DNA of 64,000 nucleotides from JAGTVG01 sp942491935 (GTDB taxonomy: Bacteria; Bacteroidota; Bacteroidia; Cytophagales; Cyclobacteriaceae), in assembly GCA_942491935.1 (NCBI GenBank), contig CALOCZ010000068.1, forward strand, positions 62,001 to 126,000, in the 5' to 3' direction. Within the stretch, counting starts at the first letter, position 1; each line of letters starts with the position of its first letter. Made by a program: the position numbers and the translations under genes. A model generated the notes under the pieces. It was not told the origin of the DNA. It ran no database searches and saw nothing but the letters and a program-made list of their open reading frames with translations. This document shows positions 24,998-33,904 of this stretch, piece after piece.

Positions 24998-25986
24998 CCA
25001 GCAAGATTGTTTTCAATCATATATTCGGCAATCTGAACGGCATTTGTAGCTGCACCTTTTCGCAGGTTATCTGCCACAACCCACATGTTCAGAGTTTTAG
25101 GCTGCGTTTCATCTACTCTCAGACGGCCAACAAATACTTCGTCTTTACCATGAGAATTAATAGGCATCGGGTAAATATTATTTGATGGATCATCCTCTAC
25201 AATCACTCCCGGAGTAGCAGACAATATATCCCTTACCTCATCCATTTCAAATTCATTATAAAATTCCACGTTGACTGATTCAGAATGGCCTCCTACAACA
25301 GGGATCCTTACCGTTGTAGCTGTAACCAGGATATCCGGATCGCTGAATATCTTTTTTGTTTCATTCACCATCTTCATTTCTTCCTTTGTATATCCATTGT
25401 CAAGAAAAACATCAATATGCGGCAATACGTTCAGGTCAATATTATAGGTATAAGCCATAGGACCTTCAACACCCTTTCTTTCATTCATGAGTTGATCCAC
25501 AGCATCTTTACCCGTCCCGGTAACAGATTGATAGGTACTTACCACTATTCTTCGCATCTTATACCTTTTATGCAATCCAGCCAGTGCGATGACCATTTGT
25601 ATCGTAGAACAATTCGGATTTGCTATAATCTTATGCTGTTTTGTAAGTTCATGTCCATTTATCTCCGGAACGATCAGTTTATGATCCGGGCTCATTCTCC
25701 AGGCTGAAGAATTATCGATAACTACAGTCCCTGCTGCTTCAAATTTTGGTGCCCATTCAAGTGAAGTACCGCCGCCGGCAGAAAATATAGCAATATCCGG
25801 CTTCTCATTGACTGCGTCCTGCATGCCTATTACCGAGTACTCTTCTCCCTTGAATGCGATCTTTTTGCCTATTGATCTCGCGGAGGCGACCAATAATAAT
25901 TCATCATAAGGAAAATTCCTCTCATCTATTACATTTAACATTTCTGTACCAACTAATCCTGTGGCACCAACTACTGCTATTTTCAT
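24994..25986 (-). CDS. asd: aspartate-semialdehyde dehydrogenase
   Basis: Asd reduces aspartyl phosphate to aspartate semialdehyde with NADPH, feeding lysine/diaminopimelate, threonine and methionine synthesis. The 330 residues match the family. The N-terminal Rossmann motif is VVGATGLVGTEML, the active-site Cys lies in IIANPNCSTIQMV, SVTGTGKDAVDQL follows, and the catalytic His is in PVVGGHSESVNVEF. Further conserved elements are SHGKDEVFVGRLRVDE and WVVADNLRKGAATNAVQIA. Its start is 75 nt from the divergent lamin-tail gene, and its stop overlaps the methyltransferase start by 4 nt. Confidence 0.96.
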   Translation of the reverse strand: MKIAVVGATGLVGTEMLNVIDERNFPYDELLLVASARSIGKKIAFKGEEYSVIGMQDAVNEKPDIAIFSAGGGTSLEWAPKFEAAGTVVIDNSSAWRMSPDHKLIVPEINGHELTKQHKIIANPNCSTIQMVIALAGLHKRYKMRRIVVSTYQSVTGTGKDAVDQLMNERKGVEGPMAYTYNIDLNVLPHIDVFLDNGYTKEEMKMVNETKKIFSDPDILVTATTVRIPVVGGHSESVNVEFYNEFEMDEVRDILSATPGVIVEDDPSNNIYPMPINSHGKDEVFVGRLRVDETQPKTLNMWVVADNLRKGAATNAVQIAEYMIENNLAG

Positions 25987-26061
25987 CTTATTATTGTGTA
26001 TAAAAAAAGTTTATAAAATCAGTGCAAATATCGACGGTTTTTATTATTTTCCATACATCTT

Positions 26062-28542
26062 ATGCGAGTATTTATTTCAACCAGCTTTGCACTTATATTG
26101 TGCATAAATCTCTCATTTGGTCAAAATAGGAATATTGTCCTCAATGAATTCATGTTTGACCCTGTACCACCTTCAGGCCTTCCTGAAATTGAATATGTAG
26201 AGATCCTGAATATTACTAATGAATCAATTCAATTAGAAGGCTGGCATCTTAATGGCTATTTAATTCCCGATCTGACGATTATGCCCGGCCAGTTTCTTGT
26301 ATTATGTAAGTCATCAGAGGCACATTTGCTCAATCATACTGTTTCAGTAGTTGGCATGAACAGTTGGGACGTATTAAACAATACCGGTCAGACCATCATA
26401 TTAACTGACAGCAGGTCAATTACGGTCGACAGCCTAATGTATGACAATACCTGGATTTCGAACAGGGAAAAATCAGAAGGGGGCTGGAGCCTGGAATTGA
26501 TTAATCCTTTAAAACCATGTTCGGGTAAAGATAACTGGACTGTATCTGAAAACATTAATGGTGGCACACCTGGTTTTAATAATTCGGTATTTGACTTATC
26601 CCCGGATATTGCCCTGCCAGAAATTGTCAAGTCAACGATTCTGGATGATCATACTTTACTGATCTGGTTCAATGAAGTAGTAAATTTCAATGAACACGAC
26701 CTCTCTTTATCTTTTTTAATGATAGAAGAAAATATTAAACCTGATATTCTCTATAATGGATATTCTGACATTCAGCAATTAACATTTCCCGATCCTCTGG
26801 ATCCTGGCAAAGAGTACAGAATGGAAGTAAAGAATCTGTCCGATTGTTCGGGAAATTTTATTCGGGATACCCTTATATATTTTGGCAAGGGGCTTGAACC
26901 CGGGTTTAACGATATATTAATTACTGAAATACTTGTAGACGAAACCCCTTCAATTGGATTACCAGAAAGTGAATATATTGAGATCCTCAATGCCACGGAC
27001 CAACTTATCAGTATTAAAAATTCGTTTATTTTCACCAATTCAGAATTATATATGCTCCCAGAAAATAATTTATCACCTGGCGAGTATTATATATTAATTC
27101 CAAAGACAAAAGTTGAGCTTTTTAGAGATTTTCCCAGAGTATTGATAATGAACAGGTTCCCAAGATTAAATAATGACGGGAAAGACCTCGCCATATACAA
27201 CAGGGATAATGGGACCATATTTTCTATGCAATATGATAATACATGGTATAAATATGCGGATAAATCGAATGGTGGATATTCAATAGAAATGATCGATATC
27301 GGCAATCCTTGTGGCGATATCAATAACTGGACAGCCTCAGAATCAGGTATTGGTGGGACACCTGGTGAAGCAAATTCAGTCCGTACTGATAACCCAGATC
27401 TTACCAGGCCCAAGATCCTTTCTGCGCATGCTCTGGAGAAAGAAACGATCACGGTGCTATTTAATGAGAAACTTCATGCCAATTGCTTTTATGATCTTGA
27501 GGTGTTTGTTAACAACCAGAATATGGCCGGTCTTTGGGCATATGATACCATTGAGTTCAATTCACTTGAGATATCCCTCCCGGATGAACCTGCCGGAACT
27601 TTAGAATATGAACTTAGTTTAAGCGGGATAAAAGATTGTGTGGGAAATTTAATGGAAAATGAGGCAAATTCAATTCAAGTGTCCGTTCCTGGAGATCCAG
27701 GTCCGGGAGATGTGGTCATTAATGAGATCTTATTTGATTCAAAACCAGGGGGAATAGACTGGATTGAAATTTACAACCGTTCTGAAAAACATCTGAATCT
27801 GAAGGACTGGTATCTGTTCAGAGAAAATTTTCCAACCGAAGAGCAAATAAATGTTATTTCTAAAGATCATTTTATCCTATATCCATTTTCCTTCCTGGTA
27901 TTAACAGCAAACATCGAAAAAGTAATCATTGATTTCCCAAAAACTGAGAGTGAACACTGCCTCGAGATCTCGGGTCTGCCAGGATTACCCGATCAGAATG
28001 GACATATATCCATTTGGGCTTCCGAAAACATTAAACTCGATGAATTGCATTATAGCAATGAACAGCATAACCTTTTTCTCAGGGATACAGAAGGGGTTTC
28101 ATTGGAAAGGATTTCTCCTGATATCCAATCCAATAACCCGGAAAACTGGCATTCTGCTTCCAGTAATTCTGGATTCGGAACGCCCACGGAAATTAATTCT
28201 CAGTTCAGGAATACTGGAGAAATTGCAAATCAGATTAAGATATCCCCCAGGGTAATTTCACCGGACCAGGATGGATTTGACGATATATTACACATATCAT
28301 TAAGCAATCAGAAGCCAGGATACTTCACTAATATTTACATTTATAATATCAGTGGCATATTGATAAAGACCCTTGTAAAAGGGAGGCTTTTAGGCATAAT
28401 TGAAGATATAACATGGGATGGATTCATAGATAACGGAAATATAGCGAATCCAGGCCATTATATTCTTCTATTAGAATTGTTTCATCCCGATGGAGATATG
28501 CTTATGGAAAAAATGAATTTTGTTGTAGCACAGAAATACTAA
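26062..28542 (+). CDS. secreted lamin-tail-domain protein with FlgD/CHU_C-like C-terminus
   Basis: This is a predicted exported surface protein of 826 residues. The signal peptide is about 20 residues (FALILCINLSFG core). At least three lamin-tail-like domains start with similar motifs: IVLNEFMFDPVPPSG, ILITEILVDETPSIG and VVINEILFDSKPGGID, near residues 25, 290 and 550. Ig-like or Big-type segments separate them, each introduced by an LSDCSGN- or IKDCVGN-like motif. The C-terminal 85 residues begin ISPRVISPDQDGFDDILHIS and resemble FlgD-type or gliding-motility-associated C-terminal domains used by type IX cargo. Secretion by T9SS is plausible but not proven, as the sorting signal is not typical. 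Its function is unknown. Confidence 0.87.
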   Translation: MRVFISTSFALILCINLSFGQNRNIVLNEFMFDPVPPSGLPEIEYVEILNITNESIQLEGWHLNGYLIPDLTIMPGQFLVLCKSSEAHLLNHTVSVVGMNSWDVLNNTGQTIILTDSRSITVDSLMYDNTWISNREKSEGGWSLELINPLKPCSGKDNWTVSENINGGTPGFNNSVFDLSPDIALPEIVKSTILDDHTLLIWFNEVVNFNEHDLSLSFLMIEENIKPDILYNGYSDIQQLTFPDPLDPGKEYRMEVKNLSDCSGNFIRDTLIYFGKGLEPGFNDILITEILVDETPSIGLPESEYIEILNATDQLISIKNSFIFTNSELYMLPENNLSPGEYYILIPKTKVELFRDFPRVLIMNRFPRLNNDGKDLAIYNRDNGTIFSMQYDNTWYKYADKSNGGYSIEMIDIGNPCGDINNWTASESGIGGTPGEANSVRTDNPDLTRPKILSAHALEKETITVLFNEKLHANCFYDLEVFVNNQNMAGLWAYDTIEFNSLEISLPDEPAGTLEYELSLSGIKDCVGNLMENEANSIQVSVPGDPGPGDVVINEILFDSKPGGIDWIEIYNRSEKHLNLKDWYLFRENFPTEEQINVISKDHFILYPFSFLVLTANIEKVIIDFPKTESEHCLEISGLPGLPDQNGHISIWASENIKLDELHYSNEQHNLFLRDTEGVSLERISPDIQSNNPENWHSASSNSGFGTPTEINSQFRNTGEIANQIKISPRVISPDQDGFDDILHISLSNQKPGYFTNIYIYNISGILIKTLVKGRLLGIIEDITWDGFIDNGNIANPGHYILLLELFHPDGDMLMEKMNFVVAQKY

Positions 28543-28581
28543 CAAATATTATAACTGCAATAATTACAGCTGAAACTCCAT

Positions 28582-29595
28582 TTAATTTCGAAAAATATAT
28601 ATCTCCATATTTTTTCCTTTCTGCTTTACCCCACGATACATTCCTTCGGTATTAAAGTCCATAGCATAATTGCCTTTTCTGTCTAAGCAGATAACTCCAC
28701 CGGAACCTCCCATTGCTTTCAGTTGGCCATGAATCACAGAACCAGCTGCCTCTTTAACATCTACCCCTAGGTATTTCACTTTTGCAGCAATATCATAAGC
28801 AACAACACCCCTGATATAATATTCACCGTCCCCTGTGGAAGAAACTGCACATGAATTGTTGTCGGCATAAGTGCCTGCACCAATAATTGGAGAATCTCCA
28901 ATCCTCCCAAATCTTTTATTATTTGTTCCACCGGTGGATGTGCCTGCCGCCAGGTTACCATTTGCGTCTAATGCTACAACCCCTACCGTTCCGAACTTAT
29001 GATCCGAGAGTTCATCAATCCGCCCTGATCCCCCCTTTTCATTTTCAATAGCCCGTTGTAAACTTTTGTATCTTCTTTCTGTATAAAAATATGAAGGGTC
29101 CACGATTTCCAATCCAGCTTTTACTGCAAATTCCTCAGCGCCTGGTCCTGATAACATAACATGCGGTGATTGTTCCATCACTGCTCTTGCAGCAAGAATT
29201 GGATTTTTAATTGTTTTCACTCCTGCAACGGCTCCGGCTGTGAGATTACTTCCATCCATAATGGAAGCGTCCAATTCATTTTCACCCGTATGGGTAAATA
29301 CGGCTCCCTTTCCTGCATTAAATAGTGGTGAATTTTCCAGGATCACAATGGTGTGGATAACCGCGTCAAGGGCAGAGCCTCCATTTTCCAAAATAGCATA
29401 TCCAATATCTATCGCCTCAGCAATTTTATCTTTGTAGGCCTTCTCCTCTTCATCCGACATATTTATCTTTTTCAAGGTTCCTGCCCCCCCGTGAACGACC
29501 AGGGTAATAGGACCTTCCTTGTCCTGGCTGACAGCATAATCCAAATGGCATATAAAAAAGGCCATTACAAGTAAAATAGACTTTGTTTTCCTCAT
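28582..29595 (-). CDS. exported isoaspartyl peptidase/L-asparaginase (Ntn hydrolase)
   Basis: This plant-type asparaginase matures by self-cleavage and hydrolyses beta-aspartyl dipeptides and/or asparagine. The ATG at 29595 is chosen because it gives a clean signal peptide (ILLVMAFFICHLDYAVSQ region); a longer reading frame exists upstream. The protein starts with ITLVVHGGAGTL, has ENSPLFNAGKGAVF and ELDASIMDG, and the nucleophile Thr follows Gly in HKFGTVGVVALDANGNLAAG. GTSTGGTNNKRFGRIGDSP and STGDGEYYIRG complete the active site. Export to the periplasm suggests use of damaged or dietary peptides. It is divergent from the DksA-like gene and converges on the lamin-tail gene. Confidence 0.93.
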   Translation of the reverse strand: MRKTKSILLVMAFFICHLDYAVSQDKEGPITLVVHGGAGTLKKINMSDEEEKAYKDKIAEAIDIGYAILENGGSALDAVIHTIVILENSPLFNAGKGAVFTHTGENELDASIMDGSNLTAGAVAGVKTIKNPILAARAVMEQSPHVMLSGPGAEEFAVKAGLEIVDPSYFYTERRYKSLQRAIENEKGGSGRIDELSDHKFGTVGVVALDANGNLAAGTSTGGTNNKRFGRIGDSPIIGAGTYADNNSCAVSSTGDGEYYIRGVVAYDIAAKVKYLGVDVKEAAGSVIHGQLKAMGGSGGVICLDRKGNYAMDFNTEGMYRGVKQKGKNMEIYIFRN

Positions 29596-29756
29596 TTTTC
29601 GAAATCTTAAGTAAAATTTATATGCAATATTTAAAATTTTAACTTTTTTATGTAGCAATAAATGCACAAATTTGCGGTTCTAAAAGTAAATCCTGTCCTT
29701 CAGGCATTTCAAGCCGACAACAAGACAGTATATTTTCGAATTTAATTGATAGTACA

Positions 29757-30143
29757 ATGGGTAAAGATGAAAAAAGTAAATACTCAGCTGATGAATTGCT
29801 AGAATTTGAGGCAATCATTAATGAAAAACTGGGAAAAGCAAAAAAGGAGCTTAATTATATCAAGGAAACTCTGAGTAGAAGCAATGATAGCGGTACTGAT
29901 AATACTTCCGGTACAAGTAAACTATTGGAAGATGGTGCTGATACTATGGAAAAGGAAAGCCTTAGCCAACTTGCGGCCAGGCAGCAAAAATTCATCAATA
30001 ACCTTGAGAATGCTCTTATTAGACTAAAAAATGGCACCTATGGTATCTGCGTTGATACCGGTAAGTTGATCAGTAAAGAAAGACTAAGGGCCGTTCCACA
30101 TACAATGCACTGTATAGAAGCTAAGCTTGCTCAGAAAAAATAA
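29757..30143 (+). CDS. TraR/DksA-family protein with degenerate zinc finger
   Basis: This 128-residue protein has the DksA plan: a coiled-coil hairpin at about 20-95 followed by a small C-terminal finger. The finger reads YGICVDTGKLISKERLRAVP and then HTMHCIEAKL. Only one Cys remains of each CxxC pair seen in canonical DksA, so zinc binding by four Cys is not possible. Zinc-free DksA variants are known in several bacteria, so a role as an RNA-polymerase secondary-channel factor is still plausible. The scpB start codon follows its stop directly, giving a tight dksA-like/scpB/rluB run. Confidence 0.88.
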   Translation: MGKDEKSKYSADELLEFEAIINEKLGKAKKELNYIKETLSRSNDSGTDNTSGTSKLLEDGADTMEKESLSQLAARQQKFINNLENALIRLKNGTYGICVDTGKLISKERLRAVPHTMHCIEAKLAQKK

Positions 30144-30710
30144 TTGGATTTTCTTTCCAATCATATCGAGGCACTTATATTTTCCTCCCCAAAGCCAATT
30201 AAGAAGGAAGAAATAAAAAACTGTCTCACTGAAATGTTTGATGCCGATATCCCAGATAAGGATATTGATCAGGCAATTAATGCAGTGATGGAAAAATATA
30301 AAGAAGAATCCTTTTCTTTTCAGGTAGAGCATGTTGGAGGGGGATATCAGTTCCTTACCAAACCAGCTTATCAGACAAGTATTGGGATACTTCTAAAGCA
30401 ACAATCAAAAAAAAGGTTATCAAACTCTGCACTTGAGACTTTATCCATTATCGCTTACAAGCAACCTGTAACAAAATCTCAGATAGAACAGATAAGGGGT
30501 GTAAATTGTGATTATACAACCCAGAAATTATTAGAAAAGGAATTGATTGAAATTCTGGGTAAAGCAGATTCAATAGGGCGGCCTTTGCTGTACGGTACCT
30601 CAGCAAAATTTATGGAATATTTTGGGATCAACGACATTAGCGATCTTCCAACTCCTAAGGATTTTAGTTCCGAAGATAATACCATTGGCGAAGAGAAGAT
30701 AGAAGAATAA
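30144..30710 (+). CDS. scpB: SMC-Scp complex subunit ScpB
   Basis: ScpB is a winged-helix dimer that joins ScpA and SMC in the chromosome condensation complex. The 188 residues are typical. Recognisable parts are HIEALIFSSPKPIKKEEI at the N-terminus, SNSALETLSIIAYKQPVTKS, QIEQIRGVNCDYTTQKLLEK and GKADSIGRPLLYGTSAKFME. Translation starts at TTG (30144), directly after the stop of the DksA-like gene. The ScpA and SMC genes are not in this window. rluB follows after 22 nt, a neighbourhood common in many bacteria. Confidence 0.94.
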   Translation: MDFLSNHIEALIFSSPKPIKKEEIKNCLTEMFDADIPDKDIDQAINAVMEKYKEESFSFQVEHVGGGYQFLTKPAYQTSIGILLKQQSKKRLSNSALETLSIIAYKQPVTKSQIEQIRGVNCDYTTQKLLEKELIEILGKADSIGRPLLYGTSAKFMEYFGINDISDLPTPKDFSSEDNTIGEEKIEE

Positions 30711-30732
30711 ACCATATGAATTCTTTTGATCA

Positions 30733-31578
30733 ATGAAGAAAAGAAGCAGGAAACGCTCGAACCCAAATTTATTTGATCCAAACTCAAATCCTGAGAAAAC
30801 CAGATCCCCTGAATATCAATTCCTGAAAAAACCCAATAAAGAGAAAGGGCCCATTGCTGAAATCCGTCTGAACAAATTCATAGCTAATTCTGGTATCTGT
30901 TCACGAAGGGAGGCTGATTCGTTGATCCAAAATGGCGACATTAAGGTAAATGGAAAAGTTGTAACTGAACTGGGCACAAAAATTAAACCAGCGGATAAGG
31001 TACAATATAAAGGAAAGATCCTTAGGCGTGAAAAATTCATTTACATCCTTCTCAACAAGCCAAAAGACTTTATTACAACCACGGATGATCCCCAGAACAG
31101 AAAGACCGTTATTGATCTGGTAAAAAACCATATTCCCGAAAGAGTATTTCCTGTGGGCAGGCTTGATAGAAATACAACTGGATTATTGATCCTTACAAAT
31201 GATGGTGAATTATCTGAAATTCTGGCCCATCCATCATACAATATTAAAAAGGTATATGAAGCCCAATTGGATAAACCAGTTCAGCAAGACCACATTGATG
31301 CTTTAGATCAAGGATTAGAATTGGACGACGGTCCAGTAAAGATCGATGCTTTCGAAGTAATCTCCCCGGATGCCACTACCATAGGACTTGAAATTCATAG
31401 TGGAAGAAATAGAATAGTAAGAAGGATATTTGAAAAACTAGGTTATAAAGTGGTTCGTCTTGACCGGGTCATGTATTCCTTCCTGACCAAAAAAGACCTT
31501 CCGAGAGGCAAATGGAGGTTTTTAAAAGAATTTGAAGTGATCAGGTTAAAACAACTGGGGAAAAAACGAAAAAGATAA
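30733..31578 (+). CDS. rluB: 23S rRNA pseudouridine synthase, RluB type
   Basis: This enzyme converts a uridine of 23S rRNA helix 89 to pseudouridine. The 281 residues include a basic N-terminal extension rich in Lys and Arg (about 1-35), an S4 RNA-binding domain with IRLNKFIANSGICSRREADS, and the catalytic domain. The active-site Asp is in FPVGRLDRNTTGLLILTNDG. The C-terminal region has GLEIHSGRNRIVRRIFEKLG, typical of the RsuA/RluB/E/F group. Assignment to RluB rather than RluE or RluF rests on the S4 domain and the scpB neighbourhood. A 180-nt AT-rich gap without visible features follows. Confidence 0.92.
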   Translation: MKKRSRKRSNPNLFDPNSNPEKTRSPEYQFLKKPNKEKGPIAEIRLNKFIANSGICSRREADSLIQNGDIKVNGKVVTELGTKIKPADKVQYKGKILRREKFIYILLNKPKDFITTTDDPQNRKTVIDLVKNHIPERVFPVGRLDRNTTGLLILTNDGELSEILAHPSYNIKKVYEAQLDKPVQQDHIDALDQGLELDDGPVKIDAFEVISPDATTIGLEIHSGRNRIVRRIFEKLGYKVVRLDRVMYSFLTKKDLPRGKWRFLKEFEVIRLKQLGKKRKR

Positions 31579-31758
31579 TAAATCTGCTTAATTGCCCGTA
31601 CACTCTCCTATTCTTTTAAAAATAATTACCATCCCACCAATCAGCCAAATTCAATTCAATTAACAGATAGCCATTGAAAATTCATGATAATATTTTTTTA
31701 CTCTAAAACATATCGCTAAATTTCAATCATTAAATGATATAAAATAAACCCATTGATC

Positions 31759-32892
31759 ATGAGAATGCCATTATTAAAATCTGCCTTTGCATTACTGTTC
31801 ATGTCCTCAAGCCTATTTGCTCAGGAGAGAAATGTGGAGACATTAAAAATTGGACAAAAAGCACCCGAGTTCAGCCTGGTTGGGATTGATGACAAAACAT
31901 ATACATTAGCTGATTTTAATGAGTATAACATTCTTGTGATTCTTTTTACATGTAATCATTGTCCTACTGCCCAGGCATATGAAGACAAGTTTATCAGATT
32001 TGTGGATCAATACCGGGATAAAGGGATTGGTTTTGTCGGAATATCTCCAAATAGCCCTGCGGCCCTTAGTTTATCAGAATTGGGCTATTCAGATATGGGA
32101 GACGATTTCGAAGACATGAAGATCAGGGCAAGAGATAAAAAATATAACTTCCCATATCTATATGATGGAGATACACAGGAAGCATCCATCAAATATGGAC
32201 CTGTAGCCACACCTCATGTGTTTATTTTCGATAAGGAAAGAAAACTCACCTACTCCGGGCGGATAGATGATACTGAAAATCCTTACATTGATCCCAAGGA
32301 AAAAAATATGAAAGAAGCATTGGATGCAATGTTGGCAGGACAATCTGTTCAGGTGCCTAGTACCAAAACTTTCGGGTGCTCGGTCAAGTGGGCATGGAAA
32401 GACACCTGGAACAAAAAACTTCTGGTTGATTGGGCTAATGAACCCGTTACCCTGAATGAAATTGATGCCGGGGGAATAAGAAATGAGATACAGAATTCAG
32501 GTGAAAAACTTAAGCTAGTCAATATATGGGCAACATGGTGTGGCCCATGTGTGATCGAATTCCCGGAGTTTATTACTATTGACCGCATGTACAGGGGTAG
32601 GGATTTTGAATTCGTCTCAATCAGTGGCGATAAATTGAATAATAAAGAAAAGGCATTGAGCTTCCTGACAAAGAAAGAGGCCTCAAATAAAAATTATATT
32701 TTTAAAGGTGAAAATTCTTATGACTTGATTGAAGCTGTTGATAAAGATTGGCAAGGGGCACTTCCATATACTTTACTGATTGCCCCGGGAGGAGAAATTA
32801 TATATAAGGTTGATGGTCCCATAGATCCTTTGACAGTAAAAAGAAAAATTGTTGAATACTTAGGTCGATATTACGCTGATGATAATAATTAA
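31759..32892 (+). CDS. exported protein with two thioredoxin-like domains
   Basis: This is a predicted periplasmic redox protein of about 377 residues. The signal peptide is clear (SAFALLFMSSSLFAQ). The first thioredoxin-fold domain (about 25-190) is AhpC/TSA-like with FTCNHCPTAQAYEDKF, so its Cys pair is CNHC. The second (about 235-375) is TlpA/ResA-like with NIWATWCGPCVIEFPEF, a standard CGPC redox site. The ATG at 31759 is preferred to the TTG two codons earlier. A likely role is disulfide reduction or resistance to oxidants in the periplasm. It is followed after 10 nt by a gene for an exported RraA-like protein, so the two are probably co-expressed. Confidence 0.87.
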   Translation: MRMPLLKSAFALLFMSSSLFAQERNVETLKIGQKAPEFSLVGIDDKTYTLADFNEYNILVILFTCNHCPTAQAYEDKFIRFVDQYRDKGIGFVGISPNSPAALSLSELGYSDMGDDFEDMKIRARDKKYNFPYLYDGDTQEASIKYGPVATPHVFIFDKERKLTYSGRIDDTENPYIDPKEKNMKEALDAMLAGQSVQVPSTKTFGCSVKWAWKDTWNKKLLVDWANEPVTLNEIDAGGIRNEIQNSGEKLKLVNIWATWCGPCVIEFPEFITIDRMYRGRDFEFVSISGDKLNNKEKALSFLTKKEASNKNYIFKGENSYDLIEAVDKDWQGALPYTLLIAPGGEIIYKVDGPIDPLTVKRKIVEYLGRYYADDNN

Positions 32893-32902
32893 TTTTTAAA
32901 CT

Positions 32903-33709
32903 ATGAAAAAGAAAAAAAATTTACTGATCAACTTTTTGTCCATTATGCTGTGCATTGGGACAAGTAATCTTTTCGCACAAGAACAATTAAATGATGAAGA
33001 CATTTTAAAATTGTATGATGGCCTGCGCGTGGCAGACGTTACGGATGGTCTGGATATGGTAGGATTGAGAGACGCCACCTTGATGGGCACGGAGATCGAA
33101 GCGCTCTGGAAAAATATTGATGACCTCTCACATATTTTCCACGGGATCGCAGTTACCGCCCGATATGTTCCAACCAATAAGGTCATTAAAAATCCGATGG
33201 AGCCGGATGAGTTCAGAAAATGGGAAGGCAACTGGTATGGCACTATATCGACTGAGCCCTTTGTCGAATTGCTAAAACAGGGATCAGCACTCGTCCTTGA
33301 CGTTCAGGGTGACGGTGATACCGGATCTGTGGGTTCGAACAATGGTTTGATGTGGGTTAGCAAAGGTTGTGTAGGAATTGTATCAAATGGAGGAATAAGG
33401 GATACGGATGAGGTTATCAAACAGAAAATTCCAGTCTACTTGGATCATAAAAACCGTGGCCGGGGAATCCGTCCCGGACGAAACGAAATTGAATCAGTGA
33501 ATAAGCCCGTAACTGTGGGAGGGGTATTGGTTTATCCCGGTGATGTAGTCGTCGCAGATGGTGACGGTGTGGTTATAGTTCCGAGAGAACATGCGCAAAA
33601 AGTAGCTGAATATGCAAAAAATATTCTGGATGGTGATAAGCAAGGCAGAAGGAAATTGTATGAACAATTGGGGATCCCCATAGATAAAACCGTTGAGATC
33701 GACAATTAA
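32903..33709 (+). CDS. exported RraA-like protein
   Basis: This protein resembles the RraA/HMG-aldolase fold family but carries a signal peptide (LLINFLSIMLCIGTSNLFAQ), which is unusual for RraA, a cytosolic RNase E regulator or oxaloacetate/HMG aldolase. Conserved parts include VADVTDGLDMVGLRD, ALVLDVQGDGDTGSVGSNNG, GIVSNGGIRDTDEV with the active-site Arg-Asp pair, and PVTVGGVLVYPGDVVVADGD. The substrate is unknown; an aldolase or decarboxylase role in the periplasm is more plausible than RNase E regulation. It follows the double-thioredoxin gene by 10 nt. The tRNA-Phe gene and its terminator lie downstream on the opposite strand. Confidence 0.82.
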   Translation: MKKKKNLLINFLSIMLCIGTSNLFAQEQLNDEDILKLYDGLRVADVTDGLDMVGLRDATLMGTEIEALWKNIDDLSHIFHGIAVTARYVPTNKVIKNPMEPDEFRKWEGNWYGTISTEPFVELLKQGSALVLDVQGDGDTGSVGSNNGLMWVSKGCVGIVSNGGIRDTDEVIKQKIPVYLDHKNRGRGIRPGRNEIESVNKPVTVGGVLVYPGDVVVADGDGVVIVPREHAQKVAEYAKNILDGDKQGRRKLYEQLGIPIDKTVEIDN

Positions 33710-33715
33710 ATAAAT

Positions 33716-33750
33716 GCAAATAAAAAGCCATCAGTATTAACTGATGGCTT
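33716..33750 (-). terminator. terminator of tRNA-Phe
   Basis: Perfect 11-bp stem AAGCCATCAGT/ACTGATGGCTT with a 4-nt loop (33725-33750), followed on the minus strand by TTTTATTT. It starts 3 nt after the tRNA 3' end. On the plus strand no T-run follows the stem, so it should not stop transcripts of the RraA-like gene efficiently. Confidence 0.82.
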
Positions 33751-33753
33751 GCG

Positions 33754-33826
33754 TGGTGATGAGTGGATTCGAACCACCGACTCACGGATTTTCAGTCCGA
33801 TGCTCTACCACCTGAGCTACATCACC
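33754..33826 (-). tRNA. tRNA-Phe (GAA)
   Basis: The 73-nt minus-strand gene folds as a full cloverleaf. The acceptor stem is GGTGATG/CATCACC with discriminator A. The D arm is GCTC...GAGC with the GG pair in the loop. The anticodon arm has loop CTGAAAA, so the anticodon is GAA. The T arm is GGTGG/CCACT with loop TTCGAAT. The terminal CCA is not encoded. A consensus promoter lies upstream and a strong hairpin terminator downstream, so it is a monocistronic unit. Confidence 0.98.
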
Positions 33827-33840
33827 GCCGTAAAGTGGGG

Positions 33841-33871
33841 CAAAATTAGTCAATTTTATATAAGAGGCAAA
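33841..33871 (-). promoter_or_regulatory. tRNA-Phe promoter
   Basis: On the minus strand TTTG (33871-33868), a 19-nt spacer and TAATTTTG (33848-33841) match the Bacteroidota promoter consensus closely. The -7 box ends 14 nt before the tRNA 5' end, leaving a very short leader. This is the clearest promoter in the window. Confidence 0.8.
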
Positions 33872-33904
33872 ATTTTGAATAATTAGTTTTTATTTACTTT
33901 TCTC

